From: Clostridia bacterium
GTDB taxonomy: Bacteria; Bacillota; Clostridia; TANB77; CAG-508
Direction of reading: 5' to 3'
Assembly: GCA_022793875.1 (NCBI GenBank)
Contig: JAAWDR010000018.1
Span: forward strand, 1 to 47,150
Length of the DNA stretch: 47,150 nucleotides
In this document: positions 43,349 to 47,150 of the stretch, one piece after another
Layout: every line of letters starts with the position of its first letter
Numbering within the stretch: the first letter of the stretch is position 1
Program-made: the position numbers and the translations under genes
Notes under the pieces: generated by a model
Seen by the model: the letters and a program-made list of their open reading frames with translations, nothing else
Told to the model about the DNA's origin: nothing
Database searches by the model: none

Positions 43349-46042
43349 ATGAATAAGACATTACCAATTTTTGGTTACAAAGAGGAAATTGTGAAGGCAG
43401 TTAAAGAACATGCTGTAACAATCATCACTGCCGAAACAGGTTCAGGAAAATCAACACAAGTACCGCAGTACTTAAGTGAACTGGGGTACAATGTTGTTGT
43501 TACAGAACCCAGACGGATGGCTGCTTGGTCATTAGCAGAAAGAGTTGCTGAAGAAATGAACTCTCCACTAGGAGAAACTGTAGGTTTCAGAACTGGTTTT
43601 GAGAGAAATGACTCTGAAAAAACATCTATACTTTATTGTACAGATGGATTGGAACTGGTTCGTCAAATAACAGACACAAAGAACAAGCAAAAAGTGCTTA
43701 TTATAGATGAGGTCCATGAATGGAATCTTAATATAGAAACATTGGTTGCTTGGTCTAAAAAGAAAATCAGCGAAGGCTGGTACACCAAAGTTGTCATCAT
43801 GAGTGCAACTCTTGAAAAAGAAGCGCTTGCAAGGTATTTTGGAAAAGATGTTTACGCTTTAGAAGTACCTGGAAAGGTTTTTCCTGTATCATTTGAGCAG
43901 AGAGATGAATATCGTCTGATTTCTACTATCTGTGAGATGGTACAGAAGGGACGGAATACATTAGTATTTGTTCCTGGAAAAAAAGAAATTGCAAAAGTAA
44001 TGGAAGACCTTTCTCATTCTGACATAAAAGCTGTTGTTCTTCCATTGCATGGAGAGCTTGACAGTGTTGAACAGAAAAAATGCTTTTTAAACTATGCTAT
44101 GCCTAAAGTTATTGTTGCTACAAATGTGGCACAAACTTCTATTACTATTCCTGATATCAGCGCGGTTGTAGACACCGGAACAGAAAGAAGAGTTGAGGTT
44201 ATAAATCGTGTTGAAGGTTTGTTTGTGAGAGATATAAGCAAAGCTGATTGTATGCAAAGAAAAGGGCGTGCAGGAAGAACAATGGAAGGAGAATATATTT
44301 TATGTTCTAATACACCATTTGAAGACAGGGAAGAGTTTTCTACTCCTGAAATTCAAAGAGGAATTTTAGATCAAATTGTATTAAGACTTGCTACAATTGG
44401 AATTGATGCAACAGAATTGGAATTTTTCCATCAGCCCAGCATTGAAACCTTATTGAATGCAAAAGAAACACTAATTGGGTTAGGAGCACTTACAAAAAAT
44501 AATGAAGTAACACCAATTGGATATAAAATGGCCAAAATGACAGTATCTGTTAAAGCTGCAAGAATGGTTATTGAAGCAGAAAAATATGGTGTAACAGAAG
44601 ATGTAATTTGTATTGCTGCTATCCATGAAATTGGAAGTTTATTAAACCATAGAAAGGAAGAAGGATTTCATTTAGCATCATATTATGAATTCACAGATGA
44701 AGATTCCAGTGATTATATAGCGGAATTGAATGTATTAAAAAAGCTTAAGGAAATGGAATATATAAACTTTAAGCAGTTAGGAATTAATAGAAAAGCTTAC
44801 AATCATATTAATGAGTATATTCAAAAGTTACAGGATTCCTTGAAAGGAGTTATGGAAATTTCTTCTTCGGGAAACAGAAAGTCTATTAGGAAGTGCTGCA
44901 TAGCTGGTATGGTAGACCATGTTTATATCAAAAATTATGAAGGTTATGTGAATTGCGATGGGATTACCAGAAATCTGGACAAAAATAGTTGTCTTAATGG
45001 TTGGGACAGGCCAAAACTCTTAGTTGGTACCCCTAAAATTATTGAAATAAAAAATCCTATGTGGGGAGGCAAGAAACTCATAAATCTGGTAAACATGGCA
45101 ACAAAGGTAACTATTGAAGATTTAAAGGAGGTAGCACCACAGCTTTTAACTCAAAAGGATATAGACACATATTATTCTTGTTATTCAGATGTTGTAAAGG
45201 TAACAAGGAATACTTACTTTAAAAATACTTTAATAGAATCAAGAGAAGTGAGTGTCCCTAACCATCCTGATTATGAAAAACTGAAAGAAGAATATGAAGA
45301 AAAACAAAAAGCTCAAAAAGAGTATAAAGAACAGAATAGGTATTACGAAACTCAAAGGGAGCAGGAATATGTAACTATTGATGGAAAAGAATTCAGAGTT
45401 TCTCAAGGCTATCGTGAAGCTTCAATCAGTATTGACAAATATACCTTATATCATACAGATGTAAGAACTGTCAGTCTTGACAATGGAACCAAAGTTACCA
45501 TTTACTATTCAGAAAATGTGTGGAATGCAAAGAGAAATGCAAACATTTTGGCATTAAGAAATGCAGTAGAAAATGATAGACTGAAAACTGTATGGAAAGA
45601 AGCAAAAAGTAATGTGCCTAAATTGAAATCCGTATCGATTCCATCTGTGATGCAATGTGTAGATACACTTGGAAAGAAAGAAGTAACCTGCGGTAATGGC
45701 GGATATGGAGATCCTATTTATGGATTTGGATGTCTTGTGTTAGAAGGAAATTCTATGCACTTTGACTTATTGGAAGATGAGGAAGAAGCAAATAATAAAA
45801 CACAGGAAGCCATAGAATTTCTTTATGGTAGATTTATTAGAGAGCACTTTTCTGATAAGAAATTCAAATTCAGGAAAGGAATAAAAGGATTATCTCCAAA
45901 AGAGCAGAAAGTGAAGGCAGAGTTTGATTCCGAGGTGCATGAGCTGGCAAGAGGATTGGATATCAGCAATATTGAAGAGAGACTTTCCTATTTGGAAGAG
46001 CTTTATAGTATGCTGATAGAAGATTTGAAAATTGTAGCTTAA
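43349..46042 (+). CDS. DExH-box helicase (HrpA/HrpB-like)
   Basis: An 897-residue nucleic-acid-dependent ATPase. Walker A is GSGKST (31-36), motif Ia is TEPRRMAA, Walker B is DEVH (120-123), motif III is SAT (152-154) and motif VI is QRKGRAGRT (about 308-316). The helicase-associated domain follows, then a C-terminal ~330 residues of unknown type with a coiled-coil-like Glu/Lys stretch (EEYEEKQKAQKEYKEQ). Family members remodel RNA or RNPs. Codons are visibly less AT-biased than in neighbours, and repeat copies flank it, which suggests acquisition. The ATG follows AAGGAGGAC. A bidirectional terminator follows. Confidence 0.9.
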   Translation: MNKTLPIFGYKEEIVKAVKEHAVTIITAETGSGKSTQVPQYLSELGYNVVVTEPRRMAAWSLAERVAEEMNSPLGETVGFRTGFERNDSEKTSILYCTDGLELVRQITDTKNKQKVLIIDEVHEWNLNIETLVAWSKKKISEGWYTKVVIMSATLEKEALARYFGKDVYALEVPGKVFPVSFEQRDEYRLISTICEMVQKGRNTLVFVPGKKEIAKVMEDLSHSDIKAVVLPLHGELDSVEQKKCFLNYAMPKVIVATNVAQTSITIPDISAVVDTGTERRVEVINRVEGLFVRDISKADCMQRKGRAGRTMEGEYILCSNTPFEDREEFSTPEIQRGILDQIVLRLATIGIDATELEFFHQPSIETLLNAKETLIGLGALTKNNEVTPIGYKMAKMTVSVKAARMVIEAEKYGVTEDVICIAAIHEIGSLLNHRKEEGFHLASYYEFTDEDSSDYIAELNVLKKLKEMEYINFKQLGINRKAYNHINEYIQKLQDSLKGVMEISSSGNRKSIRKCCIAGMVDHVYIKNYEGYVNCDGITRNLDKNSCLNGWDRPKLLVGTPKIIEIKNPMWGGKKLINLVNMATKVTIEDLKEVAPQLLTQKDIDTYYSCYSDVVKVTRNTYFKNTLIESREVSVPNHPDYEKLKEEYEEKQKAQKEYKEQNRYYETQREQEYVTIDGKEFRVSQGYREASISIDKYTLYHTDVRTVSLDNGTKVTIYYSENVWNAKRNANILALRNAVENDRLKTVWKEAKSNVPKLKSVSIPSVMQCVDTLGKKEVTCGNGGYGDPIYGFGCLVLEGNSMHFDLLEDEEEANNKTQEAIEFLYGRFIREHFSDKKFKFRKGIKGLSPKEQKVKAEFDSEVHELARGLDISNIEERLSYLEELYSMLIEDLKIVA

Positions 46043-46060
46043 TCACAAAGTAATGAAATG

Positions 46061-46097
46061 CTAAGAACCCATTGACAATTGTCAGTGGGTTCTTTTA
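46061..46097. terminator. Bidirectional terminator between helicase and peroxiredoxin
   Basis: GAACCCATTGAC pairs with GTCAGTGGGTTC around AATT (about 46065-46092, one G-U pair), with A and T runs on the sides. The stop codon of the - strand gene (46082-46084) lies inside the stem. Confidence 0.88.
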
Positions 46098-46793
46098 CTA
46101 GTATTTTCATCAGAAATATTTTTCTCACATATTTCAGGTGGTTCTTTAAAACTCAAATACCAATTAATACCATTTCTATTTTCATTAATATAATTTTGAC
46201 GTTCTTCTAATTCACAGAAAGTTTGAGGTGGGGGAACAATTACAGGTTGACCAGGCATCCAATTTGCAGCAGTAGAGCCATGGCTACAATCGGCCATTTG
46301 TAAAGCTTGAATAGTTCTAATAATTTCTGGAATAAACCTTCCAACATTTAAAGGATAAATCAAAATAGTTCTTACAATTTGTTTATCATCAATTATAAAA
46401 ACATTTCTAACTGTTTCTGTTGTACTTACATCATTTGAAATCATACCATATTTTCTCGCAATTTGACCACTTCTATCTGCAATAATAGGGAAAGGAATTT
46501 TTATACCAGTTTTGCAGTATATGTCATAAATCCATGCTAAGTGAGAAGGATTACTATCAATACTTAAACCTAAAAGTTCAGTATCCATTTGTCCAAAGTA
46601 TGGATAAGCTCTTGAAAAAGCAATCATTTCAGTAGTACAAACAGGGGTGAAATCACCGAGGATGAGAGAAAAGTACTAGCCATTTTCCTTTATAGTCATT
46701 TAATGAAATTGGCCCACAAGAAGTTATTGCATCAAATTCTGGAGCTTTTTGTCCTATTTTAACATTTCCGTTCATCATTAATTCATAATCCAT
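46082..46793 (-). pseudogene. 1-Cys-type peroxiredoxin, frameshifted near the N-terminus
   Basis: The start at 46793 (- strand) has a perfect GGAGG site; the first frame gives [16 protein letters not shown] and [11 protein letters not shown], then a stop. The rest, from about 46656 downward, is in the other frame: TPVCTTEMIAFSRAYPYF (peroxidatic Cys), LLGLSIDSNPSHLAWI, FPIIAD, and a long C-terminal domain with ADCSHGSTAANWMPG. Removing one base in 46657-46660 restores [12 protein letters not shown] and a ~237-residue enzyme of the Prx6/1-Cys size. It would reduce peroxides. Either a recent mutation or a sequencing error. Confidence 0.85.
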
Positions 46794-46860
46794 AAAATAA
46801 CCTCCAATAATTATTTGTATATATTATTAGAGATAATAAGTATGTGTTACAATTTTTATA

Positions 46861-47001
46861 CTTAATACCCGACACTTTTTTATTGATGGTTGGATACCCT
46901 ACTATAGAGATATATTTTAGTATGTATCGCTTGATTGAAGTGAAAAATAGAAATGTTTAAATAAGAAAATGAGGAATGTTCACGGAAAAATAGATATTTA
47001 T
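46861..47001. repeat. MITE-like element, copy 2 (right end differs)
   Basis: It begins CTTAATACCCGACAC, matching the left terminus of copy 1, and stays near-identical for about 120 bases (including TATGTATCGCTTGATTGAAG). It diverges after about 47001, so the right terminal repeat is missing or replaced. In this copy GAGGAATGT (about 46972-46980) can pair with ACATTCCTC (about 47016-47024). Like copy 1 it lies upstream of a - strand gene. Confidence 0.8.
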
Positions 47002-47035
47002 ATTTATTTTTCATTACATTCCTCGGTTTAATACA

Positions 47036-47120
47036 GGACTTAGAAAATCTAAATAAAATCAATCAGCGCCCTCGTGAGGCGAGATTCCCTAATTGATTTT
47101 ATTAAGATTTTCTATAGTCC
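47036..47120. repeat. Long imperfect palindrome with GC-rich inner hairpin
   Basis: The left arm 47036-47063 (GGACTTAGAAAATCT, then AAATAAAATCAAT) pairs with 47092-47120 over about 27 positions with one bulge and one mismatch. The loop carries a second hairpin, CGCC-CTCGTGA-GGCG. No T-run follows, so it is not a plain terminator. It may be the end of another small mobile element continuing past the window. Confidence 0.75.
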
Positions 47121-47150
47121 TTCCATGGCACATTCGGAATTTCATTCAAA

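Noticed and set aside
46815..46842. AT-rich dyad upstream of the peroxiredoxin as a PerR/Fur box
   Set aside because: The arms TTATTA/TAATAA fit poorly to the 7-1-7 consensus, and such dyads are frequent by chance in this composition.

Overview
The window looks like chromosomal DNA of a very AT-rich, low-GC Gram-positive bacterium, most likely an uncultured Clostridia (gut commensal type). The reasons are AGGAGG-type ribosome binding sites, TTGACA/TATAAT promoters, hairpin-plus-T-run terminators, a LexA repressor, a membrane pyrophosphatase, a dockerin-bearing wall hydrolase and a prepilin-like leader in an Ig-like surface protein. This placement is inference; no 16S gene is present. Almost all genes read on the + strand.

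Layout. (1) 1-3650: the 3' end of RNase P RNA, then an alpha/beta hydrolase with a large inverted repeat in its leader, a DUF2974 (Mbeg1-like) hydrolase and an MFS transporter. (2) 3.7-10 kb: a frameshifted prepilin-like/Ig-like protein, then a mec/bla-like operon: BlaI repressor, BlaR1-like membrane metalloprotease and a PBP2a/MecA-like transpeptidase. A TACA-N2-TGTA dyad overlaps the promoter. (3) 10-31 kb: a dense accessory array of mostly small cytosolic enzymes. Nucleotide handling dominates: a nucleotidase-nucleoside hydrolase fusion, an HD hydrolase, four Nudix hydrolases, a RelA/SpoT-type alarmone synthetase, two unrelated ITPase families (HAM1-like and YjjX-like), a uracil-DNA-glycosylase-like protein and a Ppx/GppA-like protein. 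Mixed in are GNAT acetyltransferases, a pyroglutamyl peptidase-nitrilase fusion, MATE and MFS exporters, a PD-(D/E)XK-like nuclease, a nitroreductase and hydrolases. Remnants of deleted genes (two GNAT N-termini, one aldo/keto reductase C-terminus) show that the array turns over quickly. Two members sit behind attenuator-like leaders, one encoding a short peptide with His-His-His-Arg-Arg. (4) 31-36 kb: purA, purB and a K+-dependent-type membrane pyrophosphatase. (5) 36-43 kb: cell-envelope and housekeeping genes: a dockerin glucosaminidase, a cadherin-like surface protein, LexA, a HAD phosphatase, a VanY-like peptidase, a SanA-like protein, and a small DUF1540 gene on the - strand. (6) 43-47 kb: a DExH helicase with less AT-biased codons lies between two copies of a small repeat that looks like a MITE. 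It is followed by a frameshifted peroxiredoxin on the - strand and, at the window end, a large hairpin.

How the parts fit. Region 3 reads as a nucleotide-pool cleaning and drug/stress-response island. Its pyrophosphohydrolases, and PurA upstream of them in purine metabolism, release PPi, Pi or nucleosides, and the neighbouring pyrophosphatase could recover energy from PPi. That functional link is inference. Region 2 looks like an inducible beta-lactam-insensitive wall-synthesis module, but its sensor lacks the usual penicillin-binding domain, so the inducing signal may differ.
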